Below, piece after piece: positions 1-7,867 of a stretch of DNA of 15,011 nucleotides (within the stretch, counting starts at the first letter, position 1; the number at the start of each line of letters is the position of its first letter). A model generated the notes under the pieces. The model was given only the letters and a program-made list of their open reading frames with translations, ran no database searches and was not told the DNA's origin. A program made the position numbers and the translations under genes. Source of the DNA: an uncultured Clostridia bacterium. GTDB taxonomy: Bacteria; Bacillota; Clostridia; TANB77; CAG-508. The stretch is taken from contig CANRLA010000029.1 of the NCBI GenBank assembly GCA_947631315.1, positions 1-15,011 of the forward strand. The letters are read 5' to 3'.

Positions 1-80
1 AACGGCACGATGTGGTGGTGTGAGAGGGGATGAAAATTTTAATATGAACTATTAAAATTTTCTACTCTACTCGATTACGC
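1..80 (+). ncRNA. 3' end (domains V-VI) of a probable group II intron, truncated by the window edge
   Basis: The first bases (GCACG, then GGTGGTGTGAGAGG) resemble the 3' half of a group II intron domain V and the joining segment after it. They are followed by a perfect 13-bp hairpin (arms 34-46 and 52-64, loop TGAAC) and then CTACTCTACTCGATTAC, which fits domain VI and an intron 3' terminus. No coding sequence for a reverse transcriptase is visible; it would lie left of base 1. The hairpin has no U-run after it, so a simple terminator fits less well. The exact 3' splice boundary, near 75-80, cannot be fixed from this sequence alone. The call rests on motif resemblance recalled from the intron family, not on a complete domain V. 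Confidence 0.5.
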
Positions 81-116
81 TACTCATTGACTTAATTATT
101 TTTTTTATCTTTTAAG

Positions 117-125
117 ATTATAACA
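117..125 (-). promoter_or_regulatory. Possible extended -10 promoter pointing left
   Basis: On the minus strand TG-T-TATAAT (125-117) is an extended -10 element that would drive transcription towards base 1, over or antisense to the intron-like segment. No good -35 is present at 17 bp. In DNA this AT-rich the motif can arise by chance. Confidence 0.25.
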
Positions 126-200
126 TAATTTTAAAATTTATGTAAGAGTTTTTGATAATTTTATTTTACATTTGCTAATTCTTTTTTTGGTTTTAATGTA

Positions 201-1283
201 TTATTTATTATCTTTTAAGTAATTAACTATAAACTCTGTTCCATTATCATATTCAGTATTCAATACATTTTTTAAACATTCACTTAATTCTGAACTATTA
301 ATAAATTTATTTAGTCTTTGATATATTTTTCTAGGATTTTCGCATTTAAGTCCATATTTATTTTTTATAACATATTTATAATTCCAATTTTCTTGTCCTT
401 TTATATGCCCTGTTATAACAACTGGAGTAGCACTTTGAACTGCTTCTAATATCATATTAGGTCCAGCTTTTGTAAGTATAATATGTGCGTTTTCAAGAAA
501 ATCATTCATATTATTAATATAACTATAAATTTTAACATCTTCTGAAATTTTTCTTTCCATTTGCTTGTTTATTAACGTTTCATATAATTTTGTATCTCGT
601 CCACAAATTACAGAGATTGATACATTTTTAATTTTTGAAACCTCTTTTATATATTGAACATTTTTGTTTAGATGTACAGACGGATTAACCAGTAAGATAT
701 TTACTTTGTCTTTTATTTTCTTTGGAGTCTTCCTTTTCTTTATATCTTCTCTTATTGGAAAGCCTGACACAAAAATTTTTCTTTCATCTACTCCCTTTTT
801 TATATAATTTTCTTTTACATTTTCAGTTGGTACAAAAATCGCATCTGCATTTTTATCAAACCAAACTCTAGGCGGTCTAACTAAATCAATTACAGTTATA
901 TAAAATGGTATATTAATTTTTTCTCTTTTTAGTAAATAAGAAATTGATTTAGTAAACATACTATGTACTGAAATAATTACATCAGGCTTATATTCTTTTA
1001 TTTCTTTTTTTAACTTTTTCCTAATTCTCATATATACTAAAAAGTGCATTGCATCAGGAAAAATTTGTGTAAGTAAAAATGGTATATAATAAAGCAGTGG
1101 AAATTTTGTAGTTATTGGAAGATATGAATTTTCTAATAATGTTCCTAATTTTCCCATCATTGTAAAGCAATCAAGTTGCATAGTTTCATAATTTATATTA
1201 TTTAATTTCTTTTCAAGTGCATTAGCTGCCGATTTATGTCCATTTCCTGTTCTTTCTGCAGTTAATATCATTATCTTTTTCAT
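201..1283 (-). CDS. MGDG synthase / processive diacylglycerol glucosyltransferase family (GT28)
   Basis: Predicted cytoplasmic-face glycosyltransferase that moves a sugar from a UDP-sugar to diacylglycerol, giving membrane glycolipids or the lipoteichoic acid anchor (UgtP/MGDG synthase family, fold related to MurG). The N-terminus has the family pattern MKKIMILTAERTGNGHKSA, with GNGH at residues 13-16. The C-terminal half contains the nucleotide-sugar site pattern TKAGPNMILEA. Length from the chosen start is 360 residues, normal for the family. The frame stays open to an ATG at 1352, but I prefer the ATG at 1283: the family N-terminus begins there, AGTGAGAA lies upstream, and a TTGAAT-17-TATAAT promoter lies inside the extended frame. 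The gene is divergent from the recombinase. The lipid acceptor and sugar are not determinable here. Confidence 0.85.
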   Translation of the reverse strand: MKKIMILTAERTGNGHKSAANALEKKLNNINYETMQLDCFTMMGKLGTLLENSYLPITTKFPLLYYIPFLLTQIFPDAMHFLVYMRIRKKLKKEIKEYKPDVIISVHSMFTKSISYLLKREKINIPFYITVIDLVRPPRVWFDKNADAIFVPTENVKENYIKKGVDERKIFVSGFPIREDIKKRKTPKKIKDKVNILLVNPSVHLNKNVQYIKEVSKIKNVSISVICGRDTKLYETLINKQMERKISEDVKIYSYINNMNDFLENAHIILTKAGPNMILEAVQSATPVVITGHIKGQENWNYKYVIKNKYGLKCENPRKIYQRLNKFINSSELSECLKNVLNTEYDNGTEFIVNYLKDNK

Positions 1284-1316
1284 AAAGTTCTCACTTTCAA
1301 TTCTTTTACTAAGCTT

Positions 1317-1345
1317 ATTATATGATAATAATCGATAAAATTCAA
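1317..1345 (-). promoter_or_regulatory. Sigma-A-type promoter of the GT28 gene
   Basis: On the minus strand TTGAAT (1345-1340), a 17-bp spacer and a perfect TATAAT (1322-1317) lie 33 bp upstream of the ATG at 1283. The promoter sits inside the longer open frame that starts at 1352, which argues for the shorter protein. Confidence 0.6.
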
Positions 1346-1397
1346 TATTCATAAATTATAAATTTATTACTAAATAATTTATTTTTTTTTTTTATTA

Positions 1398-1406
1398 TGT
1401 TATAAT
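1398..1406 (+). promoter_or_regulatory. Extended -10 promoter for the tyrosine recombinase
   Basis: TG-T-TATAAT (1398-1406) is an extended -10 element 32 bp upstream of the ATG at 1439. The Shine-Dalgarno AAGGA is at 1425-1429. The upstream region is a T-run without a recognisable -35, which an extended -10 can tolerate. Confidence 0.5.
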
Positions 1407-1438
1407 GCAAAAAATAACTAAAATAAGGATGTGTAATT

Positions 1439-2434
1439 ATGATAAAAACTGAAGAAAATCCAAACTTTTTAAACTCATTTTTAGAATACTCTCTAGCATA
1501 TCAAAGAAAATCAACAAATTCTGTTGATCAATATAATGCAGACCTTAATATGTTTCTAAAATATATGAAATATCACTTTCATTTAACTAATGAAACTGAT
1601 TTGTCAAAAATTAATATAAATGACTTTTCAATTAGTGACTTAGAAAAAATTACACAAGATGATATACATACATTTATTTCATACTTATCTTTAACAAGAA
1701 AATGTGGGCCTGCTACTTGTGCTAGAAAAATATCAACAATTAGAATATTTTTTAAGTATTTAACAATTACGACTAACACAATAAAAAATAATCCAGCACA
1801 GAATTTAGAAACTCCAAAATTAAATAAAAGATTGCCTAAATATTTATCACTTGAAGATAGTGAAAAACTATTAAGTTCTTCTGAAAAAGATGAAGATAAT
1901 AAAAATAAAGAAAGAGATTTTGCCATAATTACACTATTTTTAAACTGTGGATTGCGTTTATCTGAACTTGTTGGAATTAACATCTCTGATATAAATTTTG
2001 ATGATTGCAAGTTAACTGTTATTGGAAAAGGAAATAAAGAGCGTGCTATTTACTTAAATAAAGCATGCATTGATGCAATAAATAAATATCTTAGTGTTCG
2101 ACCAACAAATGCAAAAAAAGATTCAAAAAACTCTGATAAAGCACTATTTTTAAGTGGTTATAGACAACGAATTAGTAAAAGAACTGTTGAAAATATTGTA
2201 TCTAAAGAATTGCAAAATGCAGGTCTTGATACTACTAAATATTCAACTCATAAATTAAGGCATACTGCTGCAACTTTAATGTATAAATATGGTCAAGTTG
2301 ATATAAGGGCACTCCAAGAATTACTAGGACATCAAAGTATATCAACTACTGAAATTTACACACATGTTGATAATGAACAAGTTAGAAATGCAGTTGAAGC
2401 AAATCCTCTTGCAAATTTTAAAGTAAAAAAATAA
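1439..2434 (+). CDS. XerC/XerD-type tyrosine site-specific recombinase
   Basis: Tyrosine recombinase of 331 residues. The family cuts and rejoins DNA at specific sites through a 3'-phosphotyrosine intermediate. The N-terminal SAM-like core-binding domain spans about residues 8-115. The catalytic domain carries the complete set R173 (GLRLSE), K197 (GKGNKER), H271 and R274 (HKLRH), H298 (LLGH) and nucleophile Y307 (TEIYTHV). The length is slightly above the roughly 300 of XerC/D because of insertions near residues 45-70 and 145-158. There is no prophage or integrative-element gene next to it and it has its own promoter and terminator. A housekeeping chromosome-dimer resolvase (XerA/XerC/XerD) is therefore likelier than a mobile integrase, but the two cannot be separated without locating dif. 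Confidence 0.88.
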   Translation: MIKTEENPNFLNSFLEYSLAYQRKSTNSVDQYNADLNMFLKYMKYHFHLTNETDLSKININDFSISDLEKITQDDIHTFISYLSLTRKCGPATCARKISTIRIFFKYLTITTNTIKNNPAQNLETPKLNKRLPKYLSLEDSEKLLSSSEKDEDNKNKERDFAIITLFLNCGLRLSELVGINISDINFDDCKLTVIGKGNKERAIYLNKACIDAINKYLSVRPTNAKKDSKNSDKALFLSGYRQRISKRTVENIVSKELQNAGLDTTKYSTHKLRHTAATLMYKYGQVDIRALQELLGHQSISTTEIYTHVDNEQVRNAVEANPLANFKVKK

Positions 2435-2484
2435 ACTTAAATAGACATTTTCAATTGTATATATTAATCTTACAACATATAAAT

Positions 2485-2519
2485 AAAAGGACTAAAAATA
2501 AAATTTTTTGGTTCTTTTT
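2485..2519 (+). terminator. Rho-independent terminator after the recombinase
   Basis: The arms 2485-2498 (AAAAGGACTAAAAA) and 2505-2518 (TTTTTGGTTCTTTT) pair over 14 positions with two G-U wobbles, around a 6-nt loop. The 3' arm runs into a T-rich tract. It lies 50 bp after the recombinase stop. Confidence 0.65.
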
Positions 2520-2531
2520 CTTTTGTTCAAA

Positions 2532-2542
2532 CATATTATAAT
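2532..2542 (+). promoter_or_regulatory. Possible promoter -10 of dpaB (sporulation or vegetative type)
   Basis: CATATTATA (2532-2540) matches the CATANNNTA -10 form used by the sporulation factors sigma-E and sigma-K. It overlaps a TATAAT (2537-2542) that could serve sigma-A. I see no convincing -35 for either class. A mother-cell promoter would fit the gene's function, but the motif is common in AT-rich DNA. Confidence 0.3.
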
Positions 2543-2555
2543 ATATAAATTAATT

Positions 2556-2582
2556 AAGGAGCTAATTTTATAAAAGATGTAA
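2556..2582 (+). promoter_or_regulatory. Ribosome site directing initiation at an AUA codon, with adjacent AUG-UAA
   Basis: A full AAGGAG (2556-2561) lies 8 nt before the ATA at 2570-2572, normal spacing for a start codon. The in-frame codon immediately upstream is a TAA (2555-2557), so the protein cannot begin earlier. Another frame has ATG followed at once by TAA (2577-2582), a minimal start-stop, but it lies 15 nt from the Shine-Dalgarno, further than usual. Confidence 0.6.
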
Positions 2583-3136
2583 ATATAATATTCGGCATTA
2601 CTGGTGCTTTTAACACCTTTCCAAAAATAATAGAAAAAATAAAAAAACTAACAATTTTGGGAGCAAACATATACCCTGTTATGTCTTATTATTCTTATTA
2701 TATTTGTAAAAAAATTGATAGAAAATATATAGAAAAAATTCAAGAAATAACTAATCATAAAATTGTTCACACTATAAAAGATGCAGAAGTCCTTCCTAAA
2801 AAAATTAATTCTGACTTAATGATAATTGCACCTACTACTGGAAACACAATTGCAAAACTTGCCAATTCTATATCTGATACTCCTATTACTATTGCAGTTA
2901 AATCGCATATAAAAAATAGGAAACCTTTAGTTATATTTATTTATACTAATGATGGGTTGAGCTCTAATGCCTGTAATGTAGGAACATTATTAAATAGAAA
3001 ACATATATTTTTTGTTCCTTTTAGACAAGAAAATCCAATCACTAAACCGTATTCCTTATCATCTGACCCTGAATACATCATAGATACTATAAAATATGCT
3101 TTAAAAGGAGAACAAATTGAACCAATTATTTTATAA
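2570..3136 (+). CDS. dpaB: Dipicolinate synthase subunit B (SpoVFB/DpaB), apparent AUA start
   Basis: Flavoprotein-fold subunit of dipicolinate synthase, which converts dihydroxy-tetrahydrodipicolinate to dipicolinic acid in the mother cell during sporulation. From the ATA at 2570 the protein is 188 residues, close to the usual 195-200. It keeps the N-terminal motif NIIFGITGAF (residues 5-14), the flavin/nucleotide-binding loop of this family. APTTGNTIAKLAN and TNDGLSSNACNVGTLLNRKHIFFVPF match conserved DpaB segments. The only standard start in this frame is a TTG at 2657, which would delete the first 29 residues including the loop and has no ribosome site. The partner dpaA (spoVFA), normally immediately upstream, is absent; the recombinase is there instead. 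The identification is good; the start codon is an inference from spacing and homology. Confidence 0.82.
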   Translation: MKDVNIIFGITGAFNTFPKIIEKIKKLTILGANIYPVMSYYSYYICKKIDRKYIEKIQEITNHKIVHTIKDAEVLPKKINSDLMIIAPTTGNTIAKLANSISDTPITIAVKSHIKNRKPLVIFIYTNDGLSSNACNVGTLLNRKHIFFVPFRQENPITKPYSLSSDPEYIIDTIKYALKGEQIEPIIL

Positions 3137-3206
3137 GATTTTTAAGTCTTTACATATTTAAAAATATTATTATAAAAGATTTTAAATATAATTTGGTTTT
3201 ATACAT

Positions 3207-3235
3207 AAAAAATGGGTAATTTTTACCCATTTTTC
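3207..3235. terminator. Bidirectional terminator between dpaB and prfB
   Basis: AAAAATGGGTAA (3208-3219) pairs perfectly with TTACCCATTTTT (3223-3234) around a 3-nt loop. It gives a T-run on the plus strand and, from the A-run, a T-run on the minus strand. It sits between the convergent stops at 3136 and 3256, so it can end both transcripts. Confidence 0.85.
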
Positions 3236-3255
3236 TTAAATTATTATTTAAATAA

Positions 3256-4359
3256 TTACTTTATATTCTGTTTTAAAAATTCAAATATAAAATTATTAAG
3301 GTCTCCATTCATTACTCTTTGAACATCCCCTACTTCATATCCAGTTCTATGGTCTTTAACCATAGTATAAGGACAGAATACATATGATCTAATCTGACTT
3401 CCCCATGCAATGTCCATTTGAATCCCTTTCAAATCTTCTATTTTTTCTTTATGTTCTTTTTCTTTTAAATTAATAAGTTTAGATTTTAGCATTTTCATTG
3501 CAGTATCCCTATTTTGAAATTGGCTTCTTTCAGTTTGACAACTTACAACTATTCCAGTTGGTATATGAGTTAATCTAACAGCAGATGAAGTTTTATTAAT
3601 ATGTTGACCACCAGCACCTGAGGCTCTGTATACATCCATTTTAATATCATCAGGATTAATATATACATCAGCATCCTCAGTTACTTCAGGCAATACTTCA
3701 ACAGATGCAAATGAAGTATGTCTTCTACCACCGCTATCAAAAGGAGAAATTCTAACTAATCTATGAACACCATGTTCCGATTTTAAATATCCATAAGCAT
3801 AATCTCCGGAAACAAGAAATGTAACACTTTTAAGACCTGCTTCTTCTCCATCTAAATAATCTAGTTCTTCTACTTTAAAACCATTTGCCTCTGACCATCT
3901 TGTGTACATTCTATATAGCATCTCTGCCCAATCTTGGGCTTCAGTTCCTCCTGCTCCTGGATGTATAGTAACAATAGCATTATTCTTGTCATATTTTTCG
4001 GATAAAAGAGTAGCAATTTCTAAAGAATCTATTTTACTATCTGTTTCATTTAATAAAGATTCTAACTCTTTTTTTATTTGCTCATCTTCAGATTCTTTTA
4101 AAAGCTCAAGCATTTCTTTAATAGTATTAACATCTTTTTCTGTATCTTTAAATCTTTCTATTTTCTTTTTTAAGTCTGTAATTTTCGCCAATACATTTTT
4201 AGAATTTTCTGTATCATTCCAAAAATCTTGGCTTTCAGTTTCTTTTTCTAAATTTTTTATTTCATTTTCAATTTCAGATACATTAATGGATTTGTCAATT
4301 TCAGCAATTCTTTTAATCTGATTTTGATTTTGTTTTTCAATTTCTTCTATTTCAAACAT
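3256..4359 (-). CDS. prfB: Peptide chain release factor 2 (RF2), no programmed frameshift
   Basis: RF2 recognises UGA and UAA in the ribosomal A site and triggers peptide release. The 367-residue product has the N-terminal helical domain with coiled-coil character (about 1-115), the RF2-type tripeptide SPF at 205-207 that reads the stop codon, and GGQ at 250-252 in SGAGGQHINKTSSAVR, which catalyses hydrolysis. In many bacteria the gene carries an in-frame UGA and CUUUGAC slippery site near codon 25. Here the equivalent place (residues 22-28, DKSINVS) reads straight through with no stop, so the autoregulatory frameshift is absent. AGGTGAGAAT upstream supports the ATG at 4359. It follows the metallophosphoesterase by 24 bp and probably shares its transcript. 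Confidence 0.96.
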   Translation of the reverse strand: MFEIEEIEKQNQNQIKRIAEIDKSINVSEIENEIKNLEKETESQDFWNDTENSKNVLAKITDLKKKIERFKDTEKDVNTIKEMLELLKESEDEQIKKELESLLNETDSKIDSLEIATLLSEKYDKNNAIVTIHPGAGGTEAQDWAEMLYRMYTRWSEANGFKVEELDYLDGEEAGLKSVTFLVSGDYAYGYLKSEHGVHRLVRISPFDSGGRRHTSFASVEVLPEVTEDADVYINPDDIKMDVYRASGAGGQHINKTSSAVRLTHIPTGIVVSCQTERSQFQNRDTAMKMLKSKLINLKEKEHKEKIEDLKGIQMDIAWGSQIRSYVFCPYTMVKDHRTGYEVGDVQRVMNGDLNNFIFEFLKQNIK

Positions 4360-4383
4360 ATTCTCACCTTTTTATAATAATAA

Positions 4384-5094
4384 TTAAAAATTAACTCCAA
4401 AGAATATCTTTGAAAGGAAACTCCTAAAAGGATAATCATATTCATTTAAATCACTTAATAATTCATCTCTATTAAATGGAATGTCTTTAATCTCTATATT
4501 TACATCATCATTAATATCTAATAATGTATATCTTGTAATATTATTGTGTCTGCAACCACTTGAACCCATATCAATTAAATGCACTTTTCCCTCATCAATG
4601 TTAAAATCTCTATGCTCGTGTCCAACAAATATATAGTCATAATCTAGGTTTTTAACTATATTATTTACATCACCATTTTTCAATATTTCTAAGCTGTAAA
4701 AAGGTAATTTTTTTGTATCATCTTCAATTAAAAAATGTTCAAATAAAAATTTCTTACCATTGATATTTTCTTCAATTATGCATTTGCAGTTATTTAAAAA
4801 AGCCATCTCATCATCAGTTAAACTTTCTCTTATCCAATCATAATGTCTTTTTTCTTCATCTTGAATACTTTTATCAATTTCAGTACCGTAAATTAAATTA
4901 AGTTCATTATTGCCTAGAACCATTTCAATATTATTATTCATTACTAAATCAAGACAATCTTTTGATTTTGGTCCTAATCCAACAACATCACCTAAACATA
5001 TAATTCTATCTACATTATTCTTTTTTATATCATCTAATATTGACTTTAGTGCTGGTACATTACCATGTATATCTGTAAAAATAGCTATTTTCAT
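4384..5094 (-). CDS. Calcineurin-like metallophosphoesterase (YfcE/MJ0936-type)
   Basis: Predicted soluble two-metal phosphoesterase of 236 residues. Metal-site motifs are in order: D8 and H10 (DIHGN), D36 (GDVVGLGP), N62 (GNNE), a histidine at 120 (FEH) and H159/H161 (GHEH). The residue after N62 is Asn rather than the His of the classic GNHE, as in the YfcE-like branch, so substrate cannot be read from the motif. The ribosome site is AGAAAGGA, 12 nt before the ATG. It lies between the GT-C gene and prfB on the same strand. Candidate roles are a phosphodiesterase or phosphatase on nucleotides or small phosphoesters; nothing here selects one. Confidence 0.8.
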   Translation of the reverse strand: MKIAIFTDIHGNVPALKSILDDIKKNNVDRIICLGDVVGLGPKSKDCLDLVMNNNIEMVLGNNELNLIYGTEIDKSIQDEEKRHYDWIRESLTDDEMAFLNNCKCIIEENINGKKFLFEHFLIEDDTKKLPFYSLEILKNGDVNNIVKNLDYDYIFVGHEHRDFNIDEGKVHLIDMGSSGCRHNNITRYTLLDINDDVNIEIKDIPFNRDELLSDLNEYDYPFRSFLSKIFFGVNF

Positions 5095-5133
5095 ATTTTA
5101 TATAATTCCTTTCTAAATTTGTTTTACATTTAT

Positions 5134-5162
5134 ATAATATCATAAAATTATAAAATTTTAAA
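5134..5162 (-). promoter_or_regulatory. Candidate promoter of the metallophosphoesterase-prfB pair
   Basis: On the minus strand TTTAAA (5162-5157), a 17-bp spacer and TATTAT (5139-5134) preceded by TG (5142-5141) form a moderate promoter in the 73-bp gap after the GT-C gene. There is no strong terminator in that gap, so read-through from upstream is also possible. Confidence 0.4.
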
Positions 5163-5167
5163 CTTTT

Positions 5168-7867
5168 TTATAATAAATCTCCGGTTTCATCAAGAATTAA
5201 CAATATCATTTCAGATGCAGACCATATATGTGTAGGAGAAATTTTTTCTTTAGAATAGTTTTCATCTATAATTCTAATTTTATCATAATTAGCCTCACTT
5301 GCATCTTTCTCCCAAGAAAGCGGATATAATTTACTATTAACTATTAATTTACCTTTTTTATTAGAGGTGTGATAATTGGCCCATCCTATATATGGATAGT
5401 TTTCATTTGCATTTATTGGAATTTGAGAATCTTTATTATTCCACCACGTTAAATTTGAATACATATCATTTAAATCTTTATAGTTGAATTTACATTCTTT
5501 TCCTAATGATTTCAGTCCAAATTCATACCAAATATTTTGATATTTATATTGACTAGAAAAATCTGTTTTTCCATATAAATAATAACCATTTGGATTACTA
5601 TTTGCTATTTTTTCCGCTTCCTGCTCAATTTTATTAATTAAATCTACATTCTTATTTTCTTGCGTTGAAATCATATAAAGTAATTCGCCTAAATTATCTG
5701 TGTCATTTTCATTTGCATTTTGTCCGTCATATACTTTATCTATTGATGAAATCCATTTAGATATTAAATCTGTATTATTTGTTTGTTTTAGTACCATACA
5801 AGCCATTGCAGCATCTCTATAAAATGGTTCATTATAAGATATTACATTGGGATTTAGTTTACCATCCTTTATATTAAATAAAATTTCACTGTATAAAACT
5901 TTTTTAAGTTCTTTATACTTTTGTTTATCAAAAGTATAAAGATTGATATCAATCTCTGTGCCATCTATTGTGTCATTTTCTCCATTTGACTGGATATACA
6001 CGCCTTGATTATTTTCATATATTTTTATATATTTTCCATCATTCTCTTTTATTAGCACTGTATATTCATTTGGAATAATTAAATATTTACTCATATTAAA
6101 TTGTTTTATAATTCTTCCGTCGTCTACATCTATTAATTTGTTATCCTTAAATAAAATTTTTCTTCTATTCCCCATTCCAAACAGATAAAAATCAATATTT
6201 GGCAAACCATCATATATTGTACAATTATGTTCATTTATAAAATTTTTATATTCTTTTACATATTCAAGATAAGAATCAACTTCTACCGTATAATTATTAA
6301 TGAAATCACTATAATTTTCACTTACACTTATGTCTTTAATATCAGCATACTTTTCTACTACTTCTTCATTCAATGAATAATTACTTTCTAAATTAATTCC
6401 AAATATTTTTTTATAGTGTGGAATTGTTTCTATTTCAACAAATACTGATTCTATTACTATAAAACATAAAGCAGCACTTATAAAATATTGCCATTTATTT
6501 GTACTATCTTTTGACGACTTTGCTTTTTTTACATAACGTATAAAAAGATTTAATATTGCTAAGACAAATATTATAACAATAACTGAAATTATAATTAAAA
6601 AATAAATATTGAATTTTTCTGCAAAATAATTTTTCTCTAGAAGCTTAGAAACAATTTGTATAACATTAAGAAATTCTTTATTATTTATAATAATTTCAGA
6701 TATTAGCATTATAATTAAAAATGATATTGATGCTTTTATATTTATCTTATTTTCACTCTTATAATTAATTCCAAATAGTAAAAAAATTAAATATAAAAAG
6801 TGTAATGAATATAGAAAACAACATGTATTACCATAAATACAGTGAAGTATAAAATTAAATAAAAATGTTAAAATTAATCCTATATTTATGTATTTATTAT
6901 TTTTAAAATTTTTCAGTGTATAAATTAAAGTAAATATTAAGAATAAAGAAACAATAACTAAGTTCCACAATGGTATATTTTCAAATGTTATTATTTTATC
7001 TTTTTCATTCAGTTTTACATTTGATGATATAATAGAATTAATACAAGTATCATTTATTACATTTTTTAATTTATTTAAATCTAAAGAAAAATCCATATAT
7101 ACTTTTTCTTGACTTGCACTATTTAATGGATTGATAATCGTAGGCGTGTTTTGCCATATAAAATTTTGCAAATTACTTATAATTAAAAATGATATACAAA
7201 TTATAATATTTATACAAAATAAATCTTTAAAGTCTACCTTTTTTGAAATCAATAATACAAGACACCCTATTAAGAATACTACATAATTAGTAATAACAAT
7301 TGATAAAGAAAGAAGTCCTAAAAAGCTAAGTATAAATAAATCTCCCTTTTTCCACTCTCCTTTTAATTTTTTTGCTATAAAATACCAAAGGAATAATAAG
7401 GCTAATGCTGAAATATTATAAACTTCTATTCCGCCTGTAAACATAAAGCTAGCAAATGTAAAACCATAACACATTGAGAGTAATATATTTATTTTTTCTT
7501 TATTGCAATATAAAGATATTATTTTATATACTATAGCAACCGAAAGTGCACTTACTATAGAAGAAATAATTACCAAAGCAAGCATTTTATTTTGTGTTAT
7601 TCCCTTTATAATAAAGTAAATTGGTTGCATTATAATAACGAATAAAGGATGAACAGATAATCTATAATGATTTATTAATATAGTACTTATATCGTTAATA
7701 ACTCTTGCTGTATCAGCGTCAAATAATAAATTCATTGTATTGATAAAATTATAATTAAATGTTAATTGTATTCCTAAAACTAAATAAAAAATTAGAAAAA
7801 AATTAAATATTAATTTTTCTTTTTTTTCTATTTTCATTTTTTTACATATAGTTAAAGCATTATGCAT
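5168..7867 (-). CDS. GT-C membrane glycosyltransferase with a large C-terminal extracytoplasmic domain
   Basis: Integral membrane protein of 899 residues. The first transmembrane segment is about 19-37. It is followed by an acidic motif D50-A-D52 (LLFDADTARVI) and then HPLF at 73-76. This is the layout of GT-C enzymes (ArnT/PMT/GT39-like), which use a polyprenyl-phosphate sugar on the outer face. Many hydrophobic segments follow, the last near residues 460-480. Residues from about 490 to 899 are soluble and should lie outside. The final 220 residues or so (FYRDAAMACMVLK, DNLGELLYMIS, HIWSASEMILLIL) read as an alpha-helical repeat reminiscent of (alpha/alpha)-barrel glycosidases; that is a weak impression. 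The start at 7867 is supported by GGGAGGAATT 8 nt upstream, which lies inside the last codons of the UbiA gene. The 8-bp overlap suggests translational coupling and joint function. Acceptor and sugar are unknown. Confidence 0.7.
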   Translation of the reverse strand: MHNALTICKKMKIEKKEKLIFNFFLIFYLVLGIQLTFNYNFINTMNLLFDADTARVINDISTILINHYRLSVHPLFVIIMQPIYFIIKGITQNKMLALVIISSIVSALSVAIVYKIISLYCNKEKINILLSMCYGFTFASFMFTGGIEVYNISALALLFLWYFIAKKLKGEWKKGDLFILSFLGLLSLSIVITNYVVFLIGCLVLLISKKVDFKDLFCINIIICISFLIISNLQNFIWQNTPTIINPLNSASQEKVYMDFSLDLNKLKNVINDTCINSIISSNVKLNEKDKIITFENIPLWNLVIVSLFLIFTLIYTLKNFKNNKYINIGLILTFLFNFILHCIYGNTCCFLYSLHFLYLIFLLFGINYKSENKINIKASISFLIIMLISEIIINNKEFLNVIQIVSKLLEKNYFAEKFNIYFLIIISVIVIIFVLAILNLFIRYVKKAKSSKDSTNKWQYFISAALCFIVIESVFVEIETIPHYKKIFGINLESNYSLNEEVVEKYADIKDISVSENYSDFINNYTVEVDSYLEYVKEYKNFINEHNCTIYDGLPNIDFYLFGMGNRRKILFKDNKLIDVDDGRIIKQFNMSKYLIIPNEYTVLIKENDGKYIKIYENNQGVYIQSNGENDTIDGTEIDINLYTFDKQKYKELKKVLYSEILFNIKDGKLNPNVISYNEPFYRDAAMACMVLKQTNNTDLISKWISSIDKVYDGQNANENDTDNLGELLYMISTQENKNVDLINKIEQEAEKIANSNPNGYYLYGKTDFSSQYKYQNIWYEFGLKSLGKECKFNYKDLNDMYSNLTWWNNKDSQIPINANENYPYIGWANYHTSNKKGKLIVNSKLYPLSWEKDASEANYDKIRIIDENYSKEKISPTHIWSASEMILLILDETGDLL

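Noticed and set aside
1284..1352. N-terminal extension of the GT28 glucosyltransferase to the ATG at 1352.
   Set aside because: The extension contains the likely promoter, has no ribosome site, and does not belong to the family N-terminus.
3902..4321. Plus-strand open frame of 139 codons opposite prfB.
   Set aside because: It is antisense to a clearly conserved gene, and its Ser/Phe-rich product is what the opposite strand of charged AT-rich coding DNA gives.
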